Shown: piece by piece, positions 35,552 through 43,561 of the stretch | Position numbering within the stretch: position 1 is the first letter of the stretch | Layout: the number at the start of each line of letters is the position of its first letter | DNA from: Bacteroidota bacterium | GTDB lineage: Bacteria; Bacteroidota; Ignavibacteria; SZUA-365 | DNA length: 46,922 nucleotides | Direction of reading: 5' to 3' | Assembly: GCA_014860565.1 (NCBI GenBank) | Contig: JACZJN010000140.1 | Span: 1 to 46,922 of the forward strand | Made by a program: the position numbers and the translations under genes | The notes under the pieces: generated by a model | Databases searched by the model: none | The model's input: only the letters and a program-made list of their open reading frames with translations | Told to the model about the DNA's origin: nothing

Positions 35552-36562
35552 TCAGCAAATGCGTGGAAGCATCTCGCCGGTGAGCACGTTCACGATGCGC
35601 GTGCCGCCGATGCCGGTTTTCATACGCACGATGCCCGGCATGTCAGCCACGATGCGGCCGATCCGACATGCCCCGGCGCCTTCGGGCATGGCGCGCATGG
35701 CGGTGAGGACGGCATCGGCATGTTCCTCGGGAAGAATGGCGAGCAGCTTGCCTTCGTTGGCGAGATACAGCGGATCGAGCCCGAGCAGATCGCAGGCACC
35801 CGTCACTGCAGGGGGAATCGGCAGTAATTCTTCTTCAATTTCAATGCCGCAGCGCGACTGCATGGCGATCTCGTTCAGTGTCGTCGCCACTCCGCCCCGT
35901 GTCGGATCGCGCAGCACGTGAATGTCTTTCGTCACTTCGAGCATGCGCGCGACGAGGCGGTGCAGCGACTGGGTGTCGCTGGTGACGGGCGTGTCGAAAC
36001 GGAGTCCCTTGCGCTCGGACATCACCGCCACTCCATGATCACCGATGCTGCCGGAGATGAGCACCGCGTCACCCGCTTTCGCTGCCGCTCCGTCTATGAC
36101 CACTCCTTCAGGGACAATACCGATGCCGGAGGTATTGATGAAAATCTTGTCGCAGCTGCCGCGCTCGACGACCTTTGTGTCGCCGGTGACGATTGGAACG
36201 CCGGCTTCGTCGGCAGCGCGTTTCATGCGGCGCACGATGTCTTCGAGCAGGTCCATCTCGAGACCCTCTTCGAGAATCATGCCGACGGAGAGTCCGATCG
36301 GCTGTGCTCCGCCCATCGCCAGGTCGTTGATGGTGCCGTGGATGGCGAGTTCGCCGATCGTGCCGCCCGGGAAAACCACGGGCTGCACGACGTAGGAGTC
36401 GGTGGTGAAGGCGATGCGGCCGCCGGGATTGTCCAGCACGGCCTGATCGTTGCCCTGCCGCAGGAAGGGATTGTCGAATGCGGGCAGAAAGACCTCGCGA
36501 ATCAGGTCGTGCATCATGCTGCCGCCGCTGCCATGGGCGAGAAGTATCTGTTTGTGTTTCAT
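35552..36562 (-). CDS. hypE: Hydrogenase maturation protein HypE (carbamoyl dehydratase)
   Basis: 336 aa. HypE dehydrates the thiocarbamate on its own C-terminal Cys to thiocyanate, the cyanide donor for the Fe(CN)2CO group. It is a PurM/AIR-synthase-like protein: LLAHGSGG N-terminal motif, FTTDSYVVQPVVFPGG, GTINDLAMGGA, TGDTKVV, RDPTRGGVATTLNE. The end is LPRIC with the required terminal Cys. The ATG overlaps the hypD stop (ATGA), and the frame upstream of 36562 lies inside hypD. Confidence 0.97.
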   Translation of the reverse strand: MKHKQILLAHGSGGSMMHDLIREVFLPAFDNPFLRQGNDQAVLDNPGGRIAFTTDSYVVQPVVFPGGTIGELAIHGTINDLAMGGAQPIGLSVGMILEEGLEMDLLEDIVRRMKRAADEAGVPIVTGDTKVVERGSCDKIFINTSGIGIVPEGVVIDGAAAKAGDAVLISGSIGDHGVAVMSERKGLRFDTPVTSDTQSLHRLVARMLEVTKDIHVLRDPTRGGVATTLNEIAMQSRCGIEIEEELLPIPPAVTGACDLLGLDPLYLANEGKLLAILPEEHADAVLTAMRAMPEGAGACRIGRIVADMPGIVRMKTGIGGTRIVNVLTGEMLPRIC

Positions 36563-37650
36563 AGCTGATGCCGCTGGTAATGGAAATAGGCCGCGCAGCT
36601 GCCTTCGCTCGAAACCATGCAAGGACCGAGCGGATGCTCGGGCGTGCAGGCGCTGCCAAACACCTTGCAGTCGGGCGGCATCGCGACCCCGCGCAGCACT
36701 TCGCCGCAGCGGCAGGCCGGATGCTCCGGCGCCGGGGCGACCTGAATGTCGAAACGCCTGTCCGCGTCGTAGTCGGCGAATTCCTCACGCAGGGCCAGTC
36801 CGCTGTCGGGGATATTGCCGAAGCCGCGCCAGGATGCCTCGCGCAATTCGAACACCTGCTGCACGGCGTCCCAGGCTTTGCGGTTACCGCCGGGCTTGAC
36901 GATGCGGCTGTAGGTGTTGGCAAGATCCGGTTTCCCTTCCTCGATCATGCCCAGCAGCGCATCAGTGGCGGCGAGCAGGTCCAGTGTTTCGAAGCCGCTG
37001 ATCGCGACGGGAATGCCGTATTCGTCGGGAAGAAAGCGCCATGCGTCCGCGCCGATGATCGACGAGACGTGCCCCGGACCGATGACGGCGTCCACTTTCA
37101 CTTCTCCCATGCTCAACAGCGCGCGCGCACCGGGAATGGTGAGTTTCATCACCGAACAGAGCGAGAAATTGCGGAGTTCTCGGCTGCGTGCCTGCAGCAC
37201 CGCGGCGGCGGCGGCGGGGGAGGTGGTTTCAAAGCCGATGGCGAAGAACACGATTTCCTTCTCGGGATGGGCCTCGGCCAGCGCGAGTGCGTCGAGCGTT
37301 GAATACACGATTTCCACCGCGTACCCCTGTGCTTTCACCTGCATCAACGATTCCTCGCTGCCGGGCACGCGGAGCATGTCGCCGTAAGTGGCGAGGATGA
37401 CCCCCGGCGTCTTCGCAAGCGCCACCGCGCGGTCGAGGTCGCCATTGGAGGTGACGCAGACCGGACAGCCCGGCCCGGAAATCATGCGCACGTGCGCGGG
37501 CATAATCGTTCGGATGCCGCTGCGGAAAATGGCGACGGTATGGCCGCCGCAGAATTCCATAATGGAGACGGGGCCGGTATCGCGTTTGTGTATGCGTTCG
37601 ATGATCGGTTTTGCCCGCGCGGATTCGCGGAAGGAGGAGATGATGCTCAT
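36559..37650 (-). CDS. hypD: Hydrogenase maturation protein HypD
   Basis: 363-aa iron-sulfur scaffold on which the Fe(CN)2CO group is assembled with HypC. Conserved motifs: EFCGGHT (32-38), GPGCPVC with Cys62 and Cys65, FFAIGFETTSPA, IGPGHVS, and the C-terminal 4Fe-4S cysteines (CRCGEV, CKVFGSAC, CMVSSEGSC). Overlaps hypC and hypE by 4 nt on each side, so hypC-D-E are translationally coupled. Confidence 0.98.
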   Translation of the reverse strand: MSIISSFRESARAKPIIERIHKRDTGPVSIMEFCGGHTVAIFRSGIRTIMPAHVRMISGPGCPVCVTSNGDLDRAVALAKTPGVILATYGDMLRVPGSEESLMQVKAQGYAVEIVYSTLDALALAEAHPEKEIVFFAIGFETTSPAAAAAVLQARSRELRNFSLCSVMKLTIPGARALLSMGEVKVDAVIGPGHVSSIIGADAWRFLPDEYGIPVAISGFETLDLLAATDALLGMIEEGKPDLANTYSRIVKPGGNRKAWDAVQQVFELREASWRGFGNIPDSGLALREEFADYDADRRFDIQVAPAPEHPACRCGEVLRGVAMPPDCKVFGSACTPEHPLGPCMVSSEGSCAAYFHYQRHQL

Positions 37651-37904
37651 ACGATCGCGCTCAGCTCTCCCGTATCCTCTTCGTCGAGTGCACCCAGTTC
37701 CTCGAACATCCGCAGCGTGCGCTGCGCTTCTTCCTCGTCGATGACCTCAATGGCATAGCCGACATGGATGAGGACGAAGTCGCCGACGGCCGCGTCGCCG
37801 TCGAGTACCATCAGACTGATTTCGCGCTGTGTTCCGTTGAGATCCACGAGCGCCATTTGATTGTCGCGAAGTTCCAGCACTTTGGCCGGCACGGCCAGAC
37901 ACAT
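37647..37904 (-). CDS. hypC: Hydrogenase maturation chaperone HypC
   Basis: 85 aa, HypC/HybG family. Begins MCLAVPAKV with the essential Cys2 that holds the iron group, followed by the GDFVLIHVGYAIEVIDEEEA signature near 40-60. It carries iron between HypD and the hydrogenase large-subunit precursor. It starts 3 nt after the hypF stop and overlaps hypD by 4 nt. Confidence 0.97.
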   Translation of the reverse strand: MCLAVPAKVLELRDNQMALVDLNGTQREISLMVLDGDAAVGDFVLIHVGYAIEVIDEEEAQRTLRMFEELGALDEEDTGELSAIV

Positions 37905-37907
37905 GAT

Positions 37908-40322
37908 TCAACCTCTGATTTGTGCGTGTGCGATAACCGCCTGCCCGAGCGCGATACCGCCGTCGTTCGATGGCACCTGCGTGTGCGTCAGCACGGTATA
38001 GTTCCTTTCATGGAGCGCATCGACGAGTCCGGTCAGCAGCACGGCGTTCTGAAATGATCCGCCGGAGAGGGCCACGGTGCGAATTCCGCTTGCGGAGGCG
38101 ATGCGGTCGACCACCGCCGCGCAGCCTTTGACCACCGCTGCATGGAAACGGGAAGACACCTCTGCTGCGGATTTCCCGATGCGCATATCGTGAATAATTT
38201 CCTGAATCGCCGGGAGAAATGAAAGGATAATCGGTGTCTCTTCATGCAGGGCGAAACGGTATGGCGCGGGCGTCTCGGTGCCGGCGATTCCGTCTGCGGC
38301 GAACTCCAAGGCGATGGCGGCCTGCGCTTCGAAATGGGAGACGTCGTAGAGTCCGGCGAGCGATGCGACGGCGTCGAACAGTCGTCCGCAGCTGGAAGTG
38401 TGCGGTGCATTGACGTCGCTTTCCAGCGCGAACCGCGCCGCTGCTATTTCTTCCTCGCCGCGGCGGGCGAACCATTCGGGAAAGATGTCGGGTGACGGAG
38501 CGGATGCGGACGTCATGGGATCGGAAGCCGCCGCTCCGCTACCCCTCTCTCCTGAGCCCGCTGCTTCGGCATCGCTGCGCAGTATCGCGTGCATCGCGGC
38601 GAACGCCATGCGCCAGGGCTCGCGTGCCGCGCGTTCGCCGCCCGGCATCGCCAGTGGTAGGAAATGTCCGGCGCGCGTGAAGCCCCAGCTGTTGCCGACG
38701 AGGAATTCACCACCCCATATGGTGCCGTCGGAGCCGTAGCCCGTGCCGTCGAGAATGACGCCGATGGCGGGTTCGTCGCTTCCGTTCTCCGCGAGACAGG
38801 AAACCAGATGCGCATGATGATGCTGCACGGCAATGTGCGGCAGTTCCGTGAAGCGTTCGGCCGCGCCGCCGAGACGTCCTTTCGCCCATTGCGTGCCGAG
38901 ATAGTCGGGATGCAGGTCATGTGCGATCGCTATCGGATTGACGTCGTAGATGCGCAGCAGATGCGAGAGCGTATGCTCAAAGAAACGCAGGGTCTCGAGA
39001 TTCTCCAGATCGCCGATGTGCTGTGAAAGGAATGCCGCACGTCCTTTGCTCACACACAGCGTGTTTTTCAATTCCGCTCCCACCGCGATCACCGGAGGCG
39101 CCTCGGCCCCGAGCAGCACGGGACGCGGAACATACCCGCGCGCGCGGCGCACGGGACGCGGAGCACCCGCGATGACGCGGAACACCGAATCGTCGCAGCG
39201 CTGGAGGATGTCGCGGTCGTGATGGAGGAAACCGTCTGCGATGTGTTCGAGACGGATCTCCGCATCCTCGACGTCGATGCAGATCGGTTCCTCGCTGACA
39301 TTGCCGCTGGTCATCACGAGTGCATCACAGCGGCCCTGCAGCAGAAGATGGTGAAGAGGGGTGTACGGCAGCATGACGCCGAGCGTGGGATTGTCGAGCG
39401 AGACCGAGGGCGCAATGCCGCTGTCGGGCTTCTGCCGCAGAATGACGGCGGGACGCTGCGCCGATGTGAGGAGCGCCGCTTCGACGTCGGAAACCTCGCA
39501 CAGCACGCGCGCGGCATCGAGATCGCGGAGCATGACCGCGAGCGGTTTTTCATAGCGGCGTTTGCGCAGGCGGAGGAGACGTACCGCCTGCTCGTTGCGG
39601 GCGTCCACGGCGAGATGATAGCCGCCGAGTCCGTGGATAGCCGCGATGCGTCCTTCCGTGAGATCGCGCAGCGCTGCCAGCAGGGCCGCGTCGCCCACGA
39701 GGTCGACGTCTTCGCCATGCAGCTGTGCGTTGCGGTGCCAGCGCAGTTGCGGACCGCAGTCGGGACAGGCATTCGGTTGCGCGTGAAAGCGGCGGTTCTC
39801 CGGATCGTGATATTCTTCCGCGCAGCGCACGCACATCGGGAAGCTGTTCATCGACGTGAATGGACGGTCGTAGGGAATCGACTGCGTGATGGTGTAGCGG
39901 GGACCACAGTTCGTGCAGTTGATAAACGGATAGCGATAGCGGCGGTCATTGGTGTCGAGCAGCTCCGCCAGGCAATCGTCGCAGGTGGCGACGTCGGCGG
40001 GAATCATGGCCGAGGAAACCGTTCCCCCTGAACTCGGAATGATGGTAAACGTGTTCGCCCCCGTGAGTGTGCATTGCTCGGATGTGAGATCCGTGATCAG
40101 CACCAGTGGCGGCGCTTCGATTGGCAGGCGGCGTAAAAACTCCTCTGCCCTCACGCCCTGTACGTCGATTTCCACGCCGCGTCCGTCATTGCGCACCGAA
40201 CCCGTCAATCCGCATTCCGTCGCCAGACGATAGACATACGGACGAAATCCCACGCCCTGCACGATGCCGGTCACCGTGAGGCGTATGCGTTTTGCACGGG
40301 GTTTGGGTTCAAAAGAGTCCAT
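37908..40322 (-). CDS. hypF: Carbamoyltransferase HypF
   Basis: About 804 aa, first gene of hypFCDE. It uses carbamoyl phosphate and ATP to load HypE with a carbamoyl group. Domains in order: acylphosphatase (IVQGVGFRPYVYRLA), two zinc fingers (CDDCLAEL, CTNCGPRYT, CVRCAEEY, CPDCGPQ), a YrdC-like domain (AIHGLGGYHLAVDA), and a Kae1-like carbamoyltransferase (HHHAHLVSCLAE, DGTGYGSDGTIWGGEFL). A Gly/Ala/Ser-rich insertion (about 580-605) is a probable surface linker. Two consecutive ATGs occur at 40325 and 40322. A perfect TAATTTTG box ends one base before the first. Confidence 0.97.
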   Translation of the reverse strand: MDSFEPKPRAKRIRLTVTGIVQGVGFRPYVYRLATECGLTGSVRNDGRGVEIDVQGVRAEEFLRRLPIEAPPLVLITDLTSEQCTLTGANTFTIIPSSGGTVSSAMIPADVATCDDCLAELLDTNDRRYRYPFINCTNCGPRYTITQSIPYDRPFTSMNSFPMCVRCAEEYHDPENRRFHAQPNACPDCGPQLRWHRNAQLHGEDVDLVGDAALLAALRDLTEGRIAAIHGLGGYHLAVDARNEQAVRLLRLRKRRYEKPLAVMLRDLDAARVLCEVSDVEAALLTSAQRPAVILRQKPDSGIAPSVSLDNPTLGVMLPYTPLHHLLLQGRCDALVMTSGNVSEEPICIDVEDAEIRLEHIADGFLHHDRDILQRCDDSVFRVIAGAPRPVRRARGYVPRPVLLGAEAPPVIAVGAELKNTLCVSKGRAAFLSQHIGDLENLETLRFFEHTLSHLLRIYDVNPIAIAHDLHPDYLGTQWAKGRLGGAAERFTELPHIAVQHHHAHLVSCLAENGSDEPAIGVILDGTGYGSDGTIWGGEFLVGNSWGFTRAGHFLPLAMPGGERAAREPWRMAFAAMHAILRSDAEAAGSGERGSGAAASDPMTSASAPSPDIFPEWFARRGEEEIAAARFALESDVNAPHTSSCGRLFDAVASLAGLYDVSHFEAQAAIALEFAADGIAGTETPAPYRFALHEETPIILSFLPAIQEIIHDMRIGKSAAEVSSRFHAAVVKGCAAVVDRIASASGIRTVALSGGSFQNAVLLTGLVDALHERNYTVLTHTQVPSNDGGIALGQAVIAHAQIRG

Positions 40323-40326
40323 CATA

Positions 40327-40334
40327 CAAAATTA
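40327..40334 (-). promoter_or_regulatory. Candidate -7 promoter box of hypFCDE
   Basis: TAATTTTG on the minus strand matches TAnnTTTG at every position. Counting 5 nt past the box gives the second hypF ATG (40322), suggesting a leaderless transcript. No well-spaced -33 TTTG was seen. Confidence 0.4.
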
Positions 40335-40344
40335 CGGAAAAGAA

Positions 40345-40436
40345 GGCACAATGGCACGGAGGCACAGAGGAAAACGGGCACGCCGCCTTCCGCGCAGCGG
40401 AAACTTTGTGCCTATGTGCCTCTGAGCCTTTGTGCC
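40345..40436. repeat. Large imperfect inverted repeat of GGCACA words
   Basis: Left arm 40345-40370 and right arm 40411-40436 are complementary at 22 of 26 positions. Each arm holds three GGCACA-like words, and 40 nt separate the arms. The element fills the hypF/PBP divergent promoter region, and its right arm touches the TATATTTG box. The plus-strand frame upstream of 40449 runs through it but is not a credible N-terminus. Confidence 0.75.
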
Positions 40437-40444
40437 TATATTTG
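40437..40444 (+). promoter_or_regulatory. Candidate -7 promoter box of the PBP gene
   Basis: TATATTTG matches the Bacteroidota -7 consensus at every position and ends 4 nt before the ATG at 40449. The predicted transcript would start at or beside the start codon. The -33 position is occupied by the inverted repeat and has no TTTG at standard spacing. Confidence 0.4.
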
Positions 40445-40448
40445 CATC

Positions 40449-42371
40449 ATGCGCTCGATTCTGACGACATATCTCTTCATTCTTTCCACGCTCACTCTTT
40501 CCGCGCAATCCCTCCCGCCGATCGATCTGAAATATGCCTCGTATGCACTGACGGAGGACGGCAAGGTGCTCGATTATTATGGGACGGAACGGCGTGTGGA
40601 ACTGCGGTCAACCGGGGCGGTGTCGCCGTGGGTGATCCGTGCGCTGCTGGCAACGGAAGACCGCGACTTCTACAATCATGACGGAGTTTCACTGAAAGGA
40701 CTCGGCCGCGCGGTGCTCGAAACCATCACCGGCAATACGCAGGGGGGCAGCACGCTCACCATGCAGCTGGCGCGGAATCTCTTCCTTTCGCACGAACGCT
40801 CCATTTCACGCAAGCTCAAGGAAATCGATCTCGCCCGTGAACTCGAGAAGAAATACAGCAAGGACGAATTGCTGCTGCTGTATCTCAACACGGTGTACTT
40901 CGGCGGAGGGACGTACGGTATCTGGGCCGCGGCGCGGGAATATTTTCAGAAGGATCCATCCGATTTAAGCGTCACCGAAAGCTGCACGCTTGTCGGACTG
41001 CTGCAGTCGCCCGAGAATTACCATCCGCTCAAGCATCCCGATCGCGCACTCAAGCGCCGCAATGAGGTGATGCACAATCTCGTGGAGGTGGGACGCATCA
41101 GCAAGGAGGATTTCCAGCGCTACAAGCGTCAGGAACTTGGACTGAATCCCCGTCCCGCGATGGCCCGTCACTACGCTGAATGGGTGCGGCGTGAAGCCGA
41201 GGCGCTGCTGGGCGCGAAGGGGCTGTCCCTGCCCCGCGATCAGCTTCGCGTCTACACGACGCTCGACAGTCGCATGCAGTCGGCGCTCGAATCCGCAGTG
41301 GAAACGCAATGGAAAGAGCTGCCGGAGAAAATGCGCGAGGTGCAGGTTGGCGCGGTGCTGACCGACCCGCGCAGCGGCGCCGTGCGTGCGCTCATCGGCG
41401 GCAACCCGGCATCTCCCGGTCGCGGCCTCAACCACGCGACGCAGATTCATCGACAGCCGGGTTCATCGTTCAAACCATTCCTCTACGCCTCCCTTCTCGA
41501 ACAGGGCTACACGCTCGCCACGCCGATACTTGACGCGCCTATCGTGGTCGATTCAGGCATGGCATGGGAATGGCGTCCGATGAACGATTCCGACACCAGC
41601 AGCGGCGCGGCCGTACCCATGCGCTATGGATTGCAGCATTCGCTCAACCTGGTTGCGGCGCATGCGATGGTGGAAATGACCGAACCCGCGCGTGTCGTTG
41701 CCTTTGCCCATCGCATGGGAATAGAGAGCGAGCTCCCGGAATATCCTTCGCTCGCACTCGGAACAGGCGAGGTCTCGCCGCTCGACATGGTCGAGGGTTA
41801 CGGAACACTCGCTGCCATGGGACATCGCGCGCGGCCGTATTTCATCACGCGTATCGAGGATCAGAACAGACGCGTTCTCTTTCGTGCGCGCCCGGACACC
41901 GCGACAGTGCTGGATTCCGCCACGGCGTTCATCATCACCGATGCCATGCGGACGGTAGTGGACAGCGGGACGGCGACGGCGGTGCGGAAATACTATGCCG
42001 GTCCGGCTGCGGGGAAAACAGGGACGACGCAGAATTCCACCGATGCCTGGTTCGTCGGTTTCACTCCCTCGCTTGCGCTCGCCGTGTGGGTTGGTTTTGA
42101 CAACGCCGCCCGTAAGCTCAGCGGCGTCTACCGCTACGGCGGCACGATGTGCGCGCCGATCTGGGGACGCACCATGGCACAGATCGCCCGCTTCTCTCCC
42201 CCCGATTCCAGCTTCACACAGCCCGGCACAGTCGAATACCTTCCCCTTTGCCGCGAAACGGGACTGCTTGCCACAGACGCCTGTCCCGACACGGCGCTCT
42301 ACCCCGTCAACCTGAATCTCCTCCCCGCCGAATGCGACGAGCATGGTGGCGGATGGCTTTTCGGCTGGTAA
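40449..42371 (+). CDS. Class A penicillin-binding protein (PBP1-type)
   Basis: 640 aa. Bifunctional peptidoglycan synthase acting in the periplasm. An N-terminal hydrophobic segment (TTYLFILSTLTLSAQ) could be a membrane anchor or a cleaved signal. The GT51 glycosyltransferase domain (~55-230) has ATEDRDFYNHDG with catalytic Glu70, GGSTLTMQLARNLFLS and RKLKEI. The transpeptidase domain (~265-600) has the S339-x-x-K342 pair in PGSSFKPF, SLN in LQHSLNLVA, and KTG in GKTGTTQNSTDAWFVG. The start at 40449 excludes the upstream repeat. It converges with the B12 lipoprotein gene and is divergent from hypF. Confidence 0.95.
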   Translation: MRSILTTYLFILSTLTLSAQSLPPIDLKYASYALTEDGKVLDYYGTERRVELRSTGAVSPWVIRALLATEDRDFYNHDGVSLKGLGRAVLETITGNTQGGSTLTMQLARNLFLSHERSISRKLKEIDLARELEKKYSKDELLLLYLNTVYFGGGTYGIWAAAREYFQKDPSDLSVTESCTLVGLLQSPENYHPLKHPDRALKRRNEVMHNLVEVGRISKEDFQRYKRQELGLNPRPAMARHYAEWVRREAEALLGAKGLSLPRDQLRVYTTLDSRMQSALESAVETQWKELPEKMREVQVGAVLTDPRSGAVRALIGGNPASPGRGLNHATQIHRQPGSSFKPFLYASLLEQGYTLATPILDAPIVVDSGMAWEWRPMNDSDTSSGAAVPMRYGLQHSLNLVAAHAMVEMTEPARVVAFAHRMGIESELPEYPSLALGTGEVSPLDMVEGYGTLAAMGHRARPYFITRIEDQNRRVLFRARPDTATVLDSATAFIITDAMRTVVDSGTATAVRKYYAGPAAGKTGTTQNSTDAWFVGFTPSLALAVWVGFDNAARKLSGVYRYGGTMCAPIWGRTMAQIARFSPPDSSFTQPGTVEYLPLCRETGLLATDACPDTALYPVNLNLLPAECDEHGGGWLFGW

Positions 42372-42401
42372 AGGGGTTCGCGGAACACGCCGCTTCCGGA
42401 T

Positions 42402-43445
42402 TTATTTCGTCATGGCCATGGCGCCGGGAATGATCCCCACATCAACCGTGCGTTCCTTCGCACCGGTCATCGAGTAGATCTCGAGCTTGCCCGCTTGAAC
42501 GTAATCGATCGGATTGGTGAGGTAAATTTTCCGGTCGGTCGTGTCGACGAAGATGTTGTAAAAGAAGCCGGGGATGAACTTCTCTGTGATCGTTTTCGAT
42601 GCGAGGTGTATGCGTGTGACGCCGTCGCCCTGGATCGTGTAGAGATGGCCATCGGTATCGCGTACGAGTCGCTGCGGGTGGCCGCCCAGCTCGAGGGAAT
42701 CCGCGACGCGGCGTGTCTGCAGATCGATGACGTAGAGCATGCCGGGCGTATCGTCGTTCGGGTCGTTGAAATCGCCGTAGTCGCCCGTGCAGATCACCGC
42801 GGCGGCGTATTCACTGAGCGCAAGCACGCTCGAAGGATTGTCGCCGACCGTCACCGTCTTCACGACGGCGCGCGTTCCGGCATCGATGATCGAAACGGTG
42901 TTCCCGCTGCCGAAACCGCTGTTGGCCACGACGACCAGGTCGCCCGCCGCAGCGAGACCGTCGGGATTCGTGCCTACGCCGATCTTGTCGACCAGTGCGC
43001 CCGTGGAGGGATTGTAGACGGAAACGCTGTTGTCGAGCAGATTCGAAATGAAACCGTAACCGTTGGATGCGAAGGCGATTTGCCGCGGACTCGCGCCGGC
43101 GGGACTCGCAATCGTACGTACGCTCTTGTGCGTGGCCGCATCGACGACCTCGATCTTGTGCGAGTTGTTGATCACCAGGTACGCGAGTCCATCGCGAATG
43201 GTAATGCTGTTCCCGACGTCACCCAATGGACGGCCATTCATCGTCTGGAACAGGTCGCCATAAACGACATTCGAATCCGGTATATAGAAACTCAGCGTCG
43301 CGTTGCCGCGCTGAAAATTGCCTTCGTTGAGGATGTAGAGTCCGCGCGGCGCTTGCGGGGTGATCGGTGGATTCGTGCCGTTGTCTTCGGAGCAGGCGGT
43401 GAGCAGGAGCAGGAGTCCGAGCGCGGGAAGGAGGAGACGATTCAT
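42402..43445 (-). CDS. Beta-propeller surface lipoprotein, BtuG-like (YncE-type)
   Basis: 347 aa. The start at 43445 gives a lipoprotein signal (LLLLLTAC) followed by C-S-E-D, acidic residues of the kind that mark Bacteroidota surface lipoproteins. The rest is a seven-bladed YncE-type propeller with repeating strands (SHKIEVVDAATHKSVRTI, NSVSVYNPSTGALVDKI, NTVSIIDAGTRAVVKTV, GMLYVIDLQTRRVADSL). It is the second gene behind the B12 riboswitch and btuB. BtuG of Bacteroides is a surface propeller lipoprotein that captures cobalamin for BtuB, so this is most likely a BtuG equivalent (inference from context and fold). A cell-surface carbohydrate or metal binder is the alternative. Confidence 0.75.
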   Translation of the reverse strand: MNRLLLPALGLLLLLTACSEDNGTNPPITPQAPRGLYILNEGNFQRGNATLSFYIPDSNVVYGDLFQTMNGRPLGDVGNSITIRDGLAYLVINNSHKIEVVDAATHKSVRTIASPAGASPRQIAFASNGYGFISNLLDNSVSVYNPSTGALVDKIGVGTNPDGLAAAGDLVVVANSGFGSGNTVSIIDAGTRAVVKTVTVGDNPSSVLALSEYAAAVICTGDYGDFNDPNDDTPGMLYVIDLQTRRVADSLELGGHPQRLVRDTDGHLYTIQGDGVTRIHLASKTITEKFIPGFFYNIFVDTTDRKIYLTNPIDYVQAGKLEIYSMTGAKERTVDVGIIPGAMAMTK

Positions 43446-43479
43446 GAGAAGATCCAAATTGATATGACTGGTGAAAAAT

Positions 43480-43520
43480 ATGGCTGATAGCTGATGGCTC
43501 ATGGAGAATGGCTGATAGCC
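43480..43520. repeat. GGCTGATAG-type short intergenic repeat
   Basis: ATGGCTGATAG recurs with CTGATGGCTCATGGAG between two copies (about 43480 and 43509). It lies in the 116-nt gap between btuB and the lipoprotein gene. It has no terminator form and no gene frame of its own. Confidence 0.5.
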
Positions 43521-43561
43521 GGGAATTGCGAGCCCGCCGATGCAGCGAAAACACAGAGCGA

